From Clostridia bacterium (GTDB taxonomy: Bacteria; Bacillota; Clostridia; Christensenellales; CAG-1252): a DNA stretch of 12,102 nt. Below, piece by piece: positions 1 to 6,632 of the stretch. Location: assembly GCA_009928745.1 (NCBI GenBank), contig SACC01000019.1, positions 1 through 12,102 on the forward strand. The letters are read 5' to 3'. The notes beneath the pieces were generated by a model. That model worked only from the letters and a program-made list of their open reading frames with translations. It had not been told where the DNA came from and searched no databases. Each line of letters starts with the position of its first letter. The first letter of the stretch is position 1. The position numbers and the translations under genes were made by a program.

Positions 1-1
1 G

Positions 2-412
2 GACAATACAAAGAGCTTTCAGATAGCAGTGGAAGAAATGAAACTTATATCGGGACAAAAGCCGGTTGTAACCAAAGCGAAGAAGAGCGTTGCTAACTTC
101 AAACTCAGAATGGGAATGAATATCGGCGTTAAAGTCACGCTTAGAAGCTCAAGAATGTATGATTTCCTTGACAAATTGATTTCGATAGTATTGCCTAGAG
201 TTAGAGACTTTAAGGGCACATCCGCAAAATCATTTGACGGAAGAGGCAATTATGCGCTTGGTGTAAAAGAGCAATTAATATTCCCCGAGATTTCTTACGA
301 ACAAGTAGAGAAAACCAGAGGTATGGATATTTGTATCGTAACGACGGCGAAGACCGATGAAGAGGCTAAAGAGTTATTGACACTCTTAGGAATGCCCTTC
401 GCACGCAATTAG
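2..412 (+). CDS. rplE: 50S ribosomal protein L5 (5' end cut by window)
   Basis: L5 binds 5S rRNA and helps place it in the central protuberance of the large subunit. The frame is open from nucleotide 2 and reads DNTKSFQIAVEEMKLISGQK before any start-like codon. The GTG at 29 is therefore internal, and the true start lies upstream of the window. About 136 residues are visible of a family length near 180. The GQKPVVTKAKKS segment, the KVTLR strand and the C-terminal FPEISYEQVEKTRGMDI stretch are typical of L5, and the C-terminus (MPFARN) is complete. The stop codon overlaps the AGGAGG ribosome binding site of rpsN, so the two genes are tightly linked. Identity is certain; only the N-terminus is missing. 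Confidence 0.97.
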   Translation, partial: DNTKSFQIAVEEMKLISGQKPVVTKAKKSVANFKLRMGMNIGVKVTLRSSRMYDFLDKLISIVLPRVRDFKGTSAKSFDGRGNYALGVKEQLIFPEISYEQVEKTRGMDICIVTTAKTDEEAKELLTLLGMPFARN

Positions 413-421
413 GAGGTTATT

Positions 422-607
422 ATGGCAAAAACATCACTAATTAACAAACAGCAAGCAAAGGCGAAGTTTTCTACCCGTGCTTACACCCGTTGTAAGCTTT
501 GCGGAAGACCTCACGCTGTGCTAAGAAAATATGGTATTTGCAGAATATGCTTTAGAAATTTGGCTTACAAGGGTCAGATTCCGGGCATTAAGAAAGCAAG
601 CTGGTAA
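422..607 (+). CDS. rpsN: 30S ribosomal protein S14, zinc-binding type (S14 type Z)
   Basis: S14 is a head protein of the small subunit, bound to 16S rRNA near S3 and S19. This is the short 61-residue form. It has a complete zinc ribbon, C24-x2-C27 and C40-x2-C43, within RCKLCGRPHAVLRKYGICRICFR, and the usual IPGIKKASW C-terminus. The zinc form is the ordinary one in Gram-positive bacteria. Zinc-independent paralogues, where present, are encoded elsewhere and take over under zinc starvation. AGGAGG at 411-416, five bases before the ATG, sets the start. The gene lies between rplE and rpsH as in most spc operons. Confidence 0.98.
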   Translation: MAKTSLINKQQAKAKFSTRAYTRCKLCGRPHAVLRKYGICRICFRNLAYKGQIPGIKKASW

Positions 608-621
608 AGGAGGATAAGATA

Positions 622-1020
622 ATGGTAGTAACAGATCCTATTGCAGATATGCTTACAAGAATAAGGAACGCTATTATAGCTAAGCACGAGAAGGTGGAGA
701 TTCCCCGTTCTAGTGTTAAAGTTGCCATAGCAAAAATACTTTTGGAAGAAGGCTACGTGAAAAGCGTTGAGGAAATCGGCACCGGCTATGAAGGTGTTGT
801 CAGTATTTTGCTTAAGTACGGTCCTAAGAAAGAAAGTGTTATCACAGGTTTAAAGAGAATAAGCAAACCCGGTTTGAGAATATATGTCAACAACGAAAAG
901 CTCCCCAAAGTACTTGGCGGACTCGGTGTTGCTATTATGAGTACCAACAGAGGTATTATGACGGATAAGAAGGCCAGAGCCGCTAATGTTGGCGGTGAAG
1001 TAATGGCCTACATCTGGTAG
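622..1020 (+). CDS. rpsH: 30S ribosomal protein S8
   Basis: S8 is a primary 16S rRNA-binding protein of the small-subunit body. In E. coli it is also the translational repressor of the spc operon. The 132-residue product has the standard length, the N-terminal DPIADMLTRIRNA signature and the C-terminal STNRGIMTDKKAR motif followed by GGEVMAYIW, the conserved rRNA-binding end. An AAGGAGG site stands just after the rpsN stop. No S8-binding operator like that of E. coli rplE was recognised, but the 5' part of rplE is outside the window. Confidence 0.98.
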   Translation: MVVTDPIADMLTRIRNAIIAKHEKVEIPRSSVKVAIAKILLEEGYVKSVEEIGTGYEGVVSILLKYGPKKESVITGLKRISKPGLRIYVNNEKLPKVLGGLGVAIMSTNRGIMTDKKARAANVGGEVMAYIW

Positions 1021-1030
1021 GAGGTAGAAT

Positions 1031-1573
1031 ATGTCAAGAATAGGTAAACTTCCGATAGCAGTTCCTGCCGGTGTAACGGTTAATTTAGCTGCCGACAACA
1101 GTATGACTGTTAAAGGCGCGCTTGGCACATTAAGCAGAAAGTTTGACAGCAATATGAATATTGATGTAAAAGCTACTGAAATTAATGTTAGCCGCGCTAA
1201 CGATATCAAAAAGAATAGAGCATTACACGGGCTTACACGCGTGCTTATCAACAATATGGTAGTCGGCGTTTCTAAGGGCTTTGAAAAAGCGCTTATTATT
1301 AACGGCGTAGGATACAAAGTTGTTCAAAGTGCCGGTAAAGTCGTATTTAATGTCGGTTATTCACATCCCGTTGACATTGTGCCGCCCGAAGGTATCACTA
1401 TCACCATTGTTAGCCCTACTGAAGTTGTAGTAAAGGGTATTGACAAGGAGAAAGTCGGACAATGCGCAGCGAATATCAGAGCAATAAAAGTGCCTGACCC
1501 TTATCATCTTTACGGAATCCGTTATAAGGACGAAGTAATTATTAAGAAAGAGGGCAAGGCTGCCGGTAAATAA
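1031..1573 (+). CDS. rplF: 50S ribosomal protein L6, with altered C-terminal signature
   Basis: L6 has two tandem alpha/beta domains and sits near the sarcin-ricin loop and the L7/L12 stalk base. The product has 180 residues, the normal length. It opens with MSRIGKLPI and includes NGVGYKV in the middle. The C-terminal signature, usually PEPYKGKGIRY in bacteria, reads PDPYHLYGIRY at residues 155-165, so the KGK core is replaced by HLY. The flanking GIRYKDEVI is normal and the frame is intact, so this looks like real divergence and not a sequencing fault. The start is set by TAGGAGG, in which the rpsH stop is embedded. Confidence 0.97.
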   Translation: MSRIGKLPIAVPAGVTVNLAADNSMTVKGALGTLSRKFDSNMNIDVKATEINVSRANDIKKNRALHGLTRVLINNMVVGVSKGFEKALIINGVGYKVVQSAGKVVFNVGYSHPVDIVPPEGITITIVSPTEVVVKGIDKEKVGQCAANIRAIKVPDPYHLYGIRYKDEVIIKKEGKAAGK

Positions 1574-1588
1574 AGGAGAGTGTAGGAT

Positions 1589-1957
1589 ATGATTAAAAGA
1601 ATTGATAAGAATGCCGAAAGAACAAAAAGGCATAAGAGAATAAGAAACAAGATATCCGGCACAGCGCAGAAACCCCGTTTTTGCGTATATCGCAGCTCAA
1701 AGCATATTTATGTGCAGGTTATTGATGATGTAAGCGGCAAGACCCTTGTAGCTGCATCAACTATGGAAAAGACTATTGCTGAGGCAATAAAAGAGAAGAC
1801 GAAGTCCGAAGCAGCGGCGATAGTGGGCAAGGAAGCGGCTAAAAGAACGCTTGAAGCCGGCATTTCCGAAGTTGTGTTTGACAGAGGCGGTTACCTTTAT
1901 GCTGGTCGTGTAGCAAATGTTGCTAGCGGCGCAAGAGAAGCCGGCTTACAGTTCTAA
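1589..1957 (+). CDS. rplR: 50S ribosomal protein L18
   Basis: L18 binds 5S rRNA together with L5 in the central protuberance. The 122-residue product is of usual size. It has the basic N-terminal tail, RFCVYRSSKHIYVQVIDD, TLVAASTMEK, and the C-terminal FDRGGYLYAGRVANVASGAREAGLQF block that defines the family. An AAAGGAGA site precedes the ATG, and the gene follows rplF by 15 bases. Nothing unusual was seen. Confidence 0.98.
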   Translation: MIKRIDKNAERTKRHKRIRNKISGTAQKPRFCVYRSSKHIYVQVIDDVSGKTLVAASTMEKTIAEAIKEKTKSEAAAIVGKEAAKRTLEAGISEVVFDRGGYLYAGRVANVASGAREAGLQF

Positions 1958-1967
1958 GGAGGGTATT

Positions 1968-2486
1968 ATGGCAAGACGCGATGATAGATTTAATAAAAAT
2001 GAGCCTAAGGACAATATAGAGAAAGTTACTATCTCCATGAACCGTGTAACTAAGGTTGTTAAGGGCGGTAGGAATATGAGACAAGCAGCGCTTGTTTGCG
2101 TTGGCGATAAGAACGGTAAGGTCGGTGTCGGAAGCGGTAAGGCGGCAGAGGCTATGGATGCTATTGAAAAAGCAACCGCAGCTGCAAGACGCAATATGAT
2201 AGATGTGCCTATGGTAGGTACTACTATCCCTCACGAGATAATCGGCGTATTCGGCAGCGGCTATGTGTTACTTATGCCGGCAGTTGCAGGTACCGGAGTT
2301 ATTGCAGGAGGTACAGTGCGCGCGGTTTTAGAGATGGCAGGCATTAAGGACATCCGTACAAAAGCGTTAGGCTCAACTAATCCCATTAACTGCGCTAAGG
2401 CTACGATTAACGGTTTGACAAGATTAAAGACTGCGGAGATGTTCGCTGCATTACGCGGTAAGAATGTCGACGAGATTAAAGGCTAG
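1968..2486 (+). CDS. rpsE: 30S ribosomal protein S5
   Basis: S5 lies at the mRNA entry side of the small subunit and influences decoding accuracy and helicase activity. The start at 1968 gives 172 residues beginning MARRDDRFN. It is fixed by AAGGAGGG at 1957-1964, even though the frame stays open upstream into rplR. The double-stranded-RNA-binding-like N-terminal domain (INxVxKVVKGGR type, here MNRVTKVVKGGRNMR) is followed by GDKNGKVGVGSGKA, the VGTTIPHEIIG signature and GTGVIAGGTVRAVLEMAG. The usual GGPVRA is GGTVRA here, a minor change. The C-terminus LRGKNVDEIKG is canonical. Confidence 0.98.
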   Translation: MARRDDRFNKNEPKDNIEKVTISMNRVTKVVKGGRNMRQAALVCVGDKNGKVGVGSGKAAEAMDAIEKATAAARRNMIDVPMVGTTIPHEIIGVFGSGYVLLMPAVAGTGVIAGGTVRAVLEMAGIKDIRTKALGSTNPINCAKATINGLTRLKTAEMFAALRGKNVDEIKG

Positions 2487-2496
2487 GAGGCGCATT

Positions 2497-2679
2497 ATGG
2501 CAAAGATTAAAGTTACTTTGGTAAAAAGCACGATAGGTGCTTTAGTAAAGCAAAAAGCCAATGTCGCAGCGCTCGGATTGAAAAAAATCGGCAAAAGCAA
2601 GATTCACGAAGACAATGCGGTTATACGCGGCATGATAAATGTTGTTAACCATCTCGTGAAGGTTGAGAGCGTTGACTAA
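2497..2679 (+). CDS. rpmD: 50S ribosomal protein L30
   Basis: L30 is a small protein of the large subunit found in many but not all bacteria. The start at 2497 gives 60 residues, the usual size. TAGGAGG at 2484-2490, overlapping the rpsE stop, selects this ATG over the in-frame upstream one. The sequence IKVTLVKSTIGALVKQKANVA followed by LGLKKIGKSK and a C-terminal VNHLVKVESVD matches the bacterial L30 fold, with the N-terminal strand and the conserved LGL turn. The stop codon is again nested in the next ribosome binding site. Confidence 0.97.
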   Translation: MAKIKVTLVKSTIGALVKQKANVAALGLKKIGKSKIHEDNAVIRGMINVVNHLVKVESVD

Positions 2680-2689
2680 GGAGGATGGC

Positions 2690-3133
2690 ATGAAAATACA
2701 AAATTTGGGTCCTGCTGATGGATCAAAGAAAGAAATAAAAAGACTGGGACGGGGCATAGGCTCAGGTACTGGCAAAACCTGCTGTAAAGGTCATAAGGGA
2801 CAGTGGGCAAGAAGCGGCGGCGGTGTTAGACCGGGCTTTGAAGGCGGTCAAATGCCTTTGACGCGTCGTGTTCCTAAACGCGGTTTCACTAACATATTCA
2901 AAAAACAATATAGTATTGTTAATATCAGTATTTTAGACAGCTTTGACGCCGGCACAGTAATCAACGCAGACACATTGTTGAGCTGCGGTGTGCTTAAGAA
3001 AGTCGAGCCATATGGACTTAAGATTCTAGGCAATGGCGAGCTGACTAAGGCATTGACGGTACAGGCTGCATGTTTTTCCGAAAACGCGAAAGTTGCAATC
3101 GAAAAAGCAGGCGGCACAGTTGAGGTATTATAA
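2690..3133 (+). CDS. rplO: 50S ribosomal protein L15
   Basis: L15 is a late-assembly large-subunit protein with a long basic N-terminal extension that threads into 23S rRNA. The start at 2690, set by AAGGAGG in the rpmD stop region, gives 147 residues. The glycine-rich arm GRGIGSGTGKTCCKGHKGQ (residues about 22-40) and the GFEGGQMPLTRRVPKRGF segment are typical. The CC pair in the arm replaces the commoner GRG-type residues. The C-terminal domain ends with the usual GGTVEVL. The gene directly precedes secY, the standard spc order. Confidence 0.98.
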   Translation: MKIQNLGPADGSKKEIKRLGRGIGSGTGKTCCKGHKGQWARSGGGVRPGFEGGQMPLTRRVPKRGFTNIFKKQYSIVNISILDSFDAGTVINADTLLSCGVLKKVEPYGLKILGNGELTKALTVQAACFSENAKVAIEKAGGTVEVL

Positions 3134-3135
3134 TT

Positions 3136-4428
3136 ATGTTCAAAACCTTGATGAATGCCTTCGCAGAGAAGGGTATACGAAAGAAAATGCTAATGACATT
3201 GTTTGTACTGCTTATCTACAGGATAGGTTGCTTCATTCCGATACCCGGTATTGAAGTAAGCGCAGTAAGCGAACTCTTAAAGGACAATACTTTTTTCCAA
3301 GTATTATCCACAATAACCGGAGGCTCCTTGGCTAACGGCACACTGTTTGCATTAGGTATCGTTCCGTTCATCAACGCTTTCATTATCATGCAGCTTTTAA
3401 CCCTTGTTATTCCGCCTCTTGAAAGATTATCTAAAGAAGGCGAAGAGGGAAAGAAGAAAATAACTCAGATTACTAGATACGCAGCGATAATATTATCGAT
3501 AGTTCAGGGAATAGGTATAGTAATTGCTTGGAATAACAACGGTAACATAATGCCGATATTCGGTATGACCAGCCCCGTAATTACGATGATGTTTATTATC
3601 TGTATGCTTACCGCGGGCAGCTGCTTCGTAATGTGGCTTGGTGAAAGAATCACAGAATACGGCATCGGCAACGGCACATCGCTATTAATCTTTATCGGTA
3701 TTCTGTCGGGCGCAGGCACCTCTATGCTTAACGAGTTCACACTTATTTCCAATGACCCCACCGTTATCTGGAGACTAATGCTTTATATGTTAGTAGTGGT
3801 ACTTGTGTTCTTATTCATTATTTTCGTGGATTTGGCGCAAAGAAATATCACAGTACAATACGCAAAGCAAATTAAGGGCAACAAAATGTACGGCGGACAA
3901 AGTACGCATATACCCATAAGAGTAAACGCTTCTGGCGTTATGCCGATAATCTTCGCTTCAGCGTTCTTAATGTTCCCCCAAATGATAGCAAGCTTCTGGC
4001 CGCAAAGTGGATTCTACATCTTCTGGTCAAAGTGGCTGGGCGTCGGGTCTTGGGTCTATGCAGTGGTAATGTCAGTATTGATTTTGTTCTTCGCATTCTT
4101 CTATGCGAAAATACAATTTAATCCTGAAGATATAGCAAAAAGTATTCAACAAAACGGCGGCTTTATACCGGGAATAAGACCGGGTAGACCGACTAGCGAA
4201 TACCTTGGACGTATCAATAACCGTATTACCTTATTCGGGGCAATATTCCTTGCGATTATCGCGCTTATCCCAGGATTAGTATTTACTGCTATATTGACCG
4301 GTTCAAGCACCTTAGTTAACGCTTTTTCCGCAACAGGTATGCTAATCGTAGTCAGCGTAGCGCTTGAGTTTAACAAACAGCTCGAAAACCAGCTAATGAT
4401 GAAGCACTACAGAGGATTCTTGAAATAA
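3136..4428 (+). CDS. secY: Preprotein translocase channel subunit SecY
   Basis: SecY is the pore of the SecYEG translocon in the cytoplasmic membrane. The 430-residue product has the expected ten hydrophobic segments and conserved landmarks: YRIGCFIPIPG in TM1, GIVPFINAFIIMQ in the plug/TM2 region, ITEYGIGNGTSLLIF in TM4-5, the QRNITVQYAKQIKG cytosolic loop, and NGGFIPGIRPGRPT in the loop that contacts SecA and the ribosome. The ATG comes two bases after the rplO stop. No strong ribosome binding site is present; GAGG at 3122-3125 inside rplO is the only candidate. Translation is therefore probably coupled to rplO. SecE and SecG are encoded elsewhere. Confidence 0.98.
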   Translation: MFKTLMNAFAEKGIRKKMLMTLFVLLIYRIGCFIPIPGIEVSAVSELLKDNTFFQVLSTITGGSLANGTLFALGIVPFINAFIIMQLLTLVIPPLERLSKEGEEGKKKITQITRYAAIILSIVQGIGIVIAWNNNGNIMPIFGMTSPVITMMFIICMLTAGSCFVMWLGERITEYGIGNGTSLLIFIGILSGAGTSMLNEFTLISNDPTVIWRLMLYMLVVVLVFLFIIFVDLAQRNITVQYAKQIKGNKMYGGQSTHIPIRVNASGVMPIIFASAFLMFPQMIASFWPQSGFYIFWSKWLGVGSWVYAVVMSVLILFFAFFYAKIQFNPEDIAKSIQQNGGFIPGIRPGRPTSEYLGRINNRITLFGAIFLAIIALIPGLVFTAILTGSSTLVNAFSATGMLIVVSVALEFNKQLENQLMMKHYRGFLK

Positions 4429-4445
4429 AATTAAGGAGTAAATTA

Positions 4446-5072
4446 ATGAAACTTATATTTTTAGGAGCGCCGGGGGCGGGCAAGGGCAGTCAGGCTACCT
4501 TGATAAAAGAAGCTTACTCAATTCCCCATATATCTACCGGCGACATATTCCGCGCTAATATTAAGGGCGGAACAGAACTAGGCAAACTTGCAAAGAGCTA
4601 TATAGACCGGGGCGAGCTTGTACCAGATTCTGTAGTAATCGATATCGTTAAAGACAGATTGCTGCAGGAAGACTGCAAAAACGGTTTTATCCTTGACGGG
4701 TTCCCAAGAACAGTAGTTCAAGCGGACGCCTTGGAGGAAGTAGCGGCGATTGATGCGGTTATTAACCTAGTGGTAGAAAATGCTGTAATAATAAGAAGAA
4801 TTGCGGGAAGGCGTATGTGCTCTTGCGGAGAATCTTATAACACAGCTACTCTAACAGGTCCCGAAATATGCTTAAAATGCGGTGGCACTTTATATCAGAG
4901 AGCAGACGATAAGGAAGAGACTGTCAAGAACAGGCTAGCAGTATACGATAAGGAAACCGCGCCGCTAATTGAGTATTATAGAGCAAAAGGACTTCTAATA
5001 GATATTGATTGCAATAATAGAACAATATCGGAGACGGATAAAGATATTAGGAAGTTACTGGAGAGCATATGA
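4446..5072 (+). CDS. adk: Adenylate kinase with cysteine-rich lid of unusual spacing
   Basis: Adenylate kinase interconverts ATP plus AMP and two ADP in the cytoplasm. The 208-residue protein has the P-loop GAPGAGKGSQ (residues 7-16), HISTGDIFR for AMP binding, LDGFPRT (83-89) and the lid arginines in GRR (121-123). The lid holds four cysteines, as in zinc-binding Gram-positive enzymes. The first pair is C125-S-C127, a CxC rather than the usual CxxC; the second is C142-x2-C145. The loop between the pairs is about two residues shorter than in Bacillus. AAGGAG at 4433-4438 sets the start. The gene overlaps map by four bases (ATGA), which implies translational coupling. Confidence 0.97.
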   Translation: MKLIFLGAPGAGKGSQATLIKEAYSIPHISTGDIFRANIKGGTELGKLAKSYIDRGELVPDSVVIDIVKDRLLQEDCKNGFILDGFPRTVVQADALEEVAAIDAVINLVVENAVIIRRIAGRRMCSCGESYNTATLTGPEICLKCGGTLYQRADDKEETVKNRLAVYDKETAPLIEYYRAKGLLIDIDCNNRTISETDKDIRKLLESI

Positions 5073-5815
5073 TCAATGTCAAGACACCGGACGAACTGGT
5101 CATAATGAGGAAGGCAAATCTTATAGTAAGAGATGTGCTGTTACGCATTGAAGACCATATTAAGCCGGGAGTTACTACGAGTTATCTTGACCAAGTGGCA
5201 AGAGAGCATATAGAGAAAGCCGGAGCGCGACCTTCTTTTCTTAACTATCAAGGCTACCCTGCATCAATATGCGCGTCAATTGACGATGTAGTAGTGCACG
5301 GTATACCTTCAAAGAATACATATCTGGAAGAAGGAATGATAATAGGTATTGACGTGGGCGCTTTCTATAACGGGTTCCATGGCGATGCGGCAAGAACCTT
5401 CGCAATCGGCAGAATAAGTCCGGAGAAAGCAAAGCTCGTAAAAGTGACTAAGGAAAGCTTTTTCAAAGCGATAGAGCGCATAAAAGACGGCGTAAGACTG
5501 GGGGATATATCCTCAAGCATACAACAGCATGTTGAAAGCAACGGTTTTTCGGTAGTCAGGGCGCTGGTGGGTCACGGAATAGGCAGAGAAATGCATGAAG
5601 AGCCCAGTGTGCCGAACTATGGCGAGGCAGGACGGGGTATCAGATTGCACAGCAATATGACAATTGCTATCGAGCCGATGGTTAATGCGGGAGAATATCT
5701 TGTAAAAACGGATCGCGACGGTTGGACGGTGAGAACCAAAGACGGCAGTCCCTCCGCTCATTATGAGAACACGGTATTAATCACCGAGTACGGAGCAGAG
5801 ATCTTAACATTGTAA
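5069..5815 (+). CDS. map: Methionine aminopeptidase, type I
   Basis: This enzyme removes the initiator methionine from nascent proteins at the ribosome. The product has 248 residues, the normal short type I length with no N-terminal zinc extension. All five metal ligands of the pita-bread fold are visible: D95, D106 (GIDVGAFYNGFHGDAARTF), H169 in VGHGIGREMHEEP, E202 in IAIEPM and E233 in AHYENTV. The catalytic-site histidine H77 is in VVVHGIP. Its ATG overlaps the adk stop as ATGA with only a weak ribosome binding site, so expression is probably coupled to adk. Confidence 0.98.
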   Translation: MINVKTPDELVIMRKANLIVRDVLLRIEDHIKPGVTTSYLDQVAREHIEKAGARPSFLNYQGYPASICASIDDVVVHGIPSKNTYLEEGMIIGIDVGAFYNGFHGDAARTFAIGRISPEKAKLVKVTKESFFKAIERIKDGVRLGDISSSIQQHVESNGFSVVRALVGHGIGREMHEEPSVPNYGEAGRGIRLHSNMTIAIEPMVNAGEYLVKTDRDGWTVRTKDGSPSAHYENTVLITEYGAEILTL

Positions 5816-5825
5816 GGAGTTATTC

Positions 5826-6092
5826 GTGGGAATCGAAGTTGGCAGCGTAGTATATTCCAAAGCAGGTCGCGACAAGGATAATTGTTATGTCGTAATTGCC
5901 TGTGAGAGCAATAATTACTTCCTCGTTGTAGACGGCAAAGCGAGAACTTTAGTTAAACCAAAACGTAAAAATCTGAGACATCTTAAGTCGAAGGGCGCAG
6001 TCCTAACGGCAATCGCAGAAAAGCTTAATGCGGGGAAGCAGGTTTTTGACAGTGAAATCAGGAGCGCTCTAAGGGCGCATATAGAGGTATAA
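5826..6092 (+). CDS. KOW-domain, L14e-like putative RNA-binding protein
   Basis: This is an 88-residue basic protein starting with GTG, with AAGGAG at 5814-5819 overlapping the map stop. The N-terminal part, VGSVVYSKAGRDKDNCYVVI followed by a NYFLVVDGKARTLVKPKRKN strand-turn-strand, fits a KOW/SH3-like fold of the L14e/L19e-related type found in archaeal and eukaryotic ribosomes. The C-terminal part (about residues 55-88) looks helical. Firmicutes commonly carry such a gene between map and infA (in B. subtilis the small gene ybzG). Its place among ribosomal genes and its basic charge suggest binding to rRNA or ribosomes, but the exact role is not established here. Confidence 0.85.
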   Translation: MGIEVGSVVYSKAGRDKDNCYVVIACESNNYFLVVDGKARTLVKPKRKNLRHLKSKGAVLTAIAEKLNAGKQVFDSEIRSALRAHIEV

Positions 6093-6109
6093 ATTAGGAG
6101 GTATTATTT

Positions 6110-6334
6110 GTGTCTAAGGAAGATGTAATTGAATTCCAAGGAAAAGTCATTGAGGTGTTGCCATATCAGACATATAAAGTAGAACTGGATGTAAGCAAAC
6201 AACAGATTATAGCTTACCCGTCAGGCAAAATGAGAATTAAGAGCATCAAAATCATTGAGGGCGATTCGGTAAAAGTTGAAATAAGTCCGTATGATTTAAC
6301 AAAAGGCAGAATAGTATGGAGAGACAAAAATTAG
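6110..6334 (+). CDS. infA: Translation initiation factor IF-1, somewhat divergent
   Basis: IF1 is an S1/OB-fold protein that occupies the A site of the 30S subunit during initiation. The GTG start at 6110 is preceded by AGGAGG and gives SKEDVIEFQGKVIEVLP, the usual N-terminus. The product has 74 residues where 72 is common. The end SPYDLTKGRIVWRDK is canonical. The middle differs: the usual ENGHxVxAHISGKMR region reads DVSKQQIIAYPSGKMR, one residue longer, without the GH turn and with P for I before SGKMR. It remains a clear IF1, and its place between the KOW gene and rpmJ is the standard one. Confidence 0.95.
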   Translation: MSKEDVIEFQGKVIEVLPYQTYKVELDVSKQQIIAYPSGKMRIKSIKIIEGDSVKVEISPYDLTKGRIVWRDKN

Positions 6335-6347
6335 TTGGAGGTGCGTT

Positions 6348-6464
6348 ATGAAAGTTAGACCGTCAGTTAAACCCATGTGCGATAAGTGCAAAATAATTAA
6401 GAGAAACGGCAATGTTATGGTTATTTGTAGTAAAAGCAAAAGCCACAAGCAAAAGCAAGGTTGA
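6348..6464 (+). CDS. rpmJ: 50S ribosomal protein L36, zinc-binding type
   Basis: L36 is the smallest large-subunit protein and binds 23S rRNA near the peptidyl transferase region. This 38-codon gene reads MKVRPSVKPMCDKCK and ends SHKQKQG. The zinc ligands are complete: C11, C14, C27 and H33. The C27-x5-H33 spacing is that of the 38-residue E. coli-type protein, one longer than the 37-residue Bacillus form. TTGGAGGTG at 6335-6343 is the ribosome binding site. It is the last gene of the spc segment, and no terminator follows it. Confidence 0.97.
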   Translation: MKVRPSVKPMCDKCKIIKRNGNVMVICSKSKSHKQKQG

Positions 6465-6469
6465 TTTAG

Positions 6470-6498
6470 TTGCTAAGCTTTTAACATTGTGTTAAAAT
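6470..6498 (+). promoter_or_regulatory. Predicted sigma-A promoter of the alpha segment (extended -10)
   Basis: TTGCTA at 6470-6475 and TAAAAT at 6493-6498 are separated by exactly 17 bases. A TG stands one base upstream of the -10 box (TGT-TAAAAT), which makes an extended -10 element. Transcription would start near 6505 and give a leader of about 128 bases before rpsM. The promoter would allow rpsM-rplQ to be made separately from the upstream spc genes. Nothing resembling a terminator separates the two segments, so read-through is expected as well. This is a prediction from sequence only. Confidence 0.6.
6479..6497. repeat. 8-bp inverted repeat over the -10 region
   Basis: TTTTAACA-TTG-TGTTAAAA is a perfect dyad with 8-bp arms and a 3-bp centre. 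It covers the end of the spacer and most of the predicted -10 box of the rpsM promoter, a place where a bound protein would block RNA polymerase. The arms do not match the Rex consensus. It could also be chance in AT-rich DNA, or a weak RNA hairpin in read-through transcripts. Confidence 0.5.
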
Positions 6499-6504
6499 AA
6501 TTAA

Positions 6505-6632
6505 TACGCAATTTTGTAATTTACTCATTGAAGAGCGGCTGGACAGTTGCATTCCAAAACCAATTGTCCTCTTAGAAAGGGGTAATTATACTAAAATAAT
6601 TATTATATTTGAAGAGAAACGGAGGTAATTTA
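6505..6632 (+). promoter_or_regulatory. Structured 5' leader of the rpsM operon, candidate autoregulatory site
   Basis: The region between the predicted start of transcription and rpsM is non-coding. It can form a stem GGACAGTTG (6541-6549) with CAATTGTCC (6561-6569), nine pairs with one G-U, and an 11-base loop. After a bulge on the 5' side the stem extends by AAGA (6531-6534) with TCTT (6570-6573). A second hairpin is TAATTAT (6583-6589) with ATAATTA (6596-6602). The rpsM ribosome binding site GGAGGT is at 6621-6626. In E. coli the leader of this operon binds S4, encoded in the operon, to repress translation. This leader shows no obvious sequence match to that one, so regulation by S4 or another protein is only a hypothesis. 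Confidence 0.45.

Noticed and set aside
850..1317. Long reverse-strand open frames opposite ribosomal genes
   Set aside because: They lie entirely over highly conserved genes on the + strand, lack ribosome binding sites and show no family motif.
1917..1967. Upstream in-frame start for rpsE inside rplR
   Set aside because: AAGGAGGG lies directly before the ATG at 1968, and that start gives the canonical MARRDDRF N-terminus; the upstream codons overlap the end of L18.
2464..2496. Upstream in-frame start for rpmD
   Set aside because: It lies inside rpsE with no ribosome binding site; the ATG at 2497 follows TAGGAGG and gives the standard 60-residue L30.
2663..2689. Upstream in-frame start for rplO
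   Set aside because: It would begin in rpmD; AAGGAGG and the family N-terminus support 2690.
6465..6500. Terminator between rpmJ and rpsM
   Set aside because: The AT-only 8-bp dyad is weak and is followed by AATAATTAATAC rather than a T tract; it is better explained as overlapping the promoter.
6609..6632. TTG start for rpsM giving eight extra residues
   Set aside because: The GGAGGT ribosome binding site would then be inside the coding region; MARISGVDLP is the canonical start.
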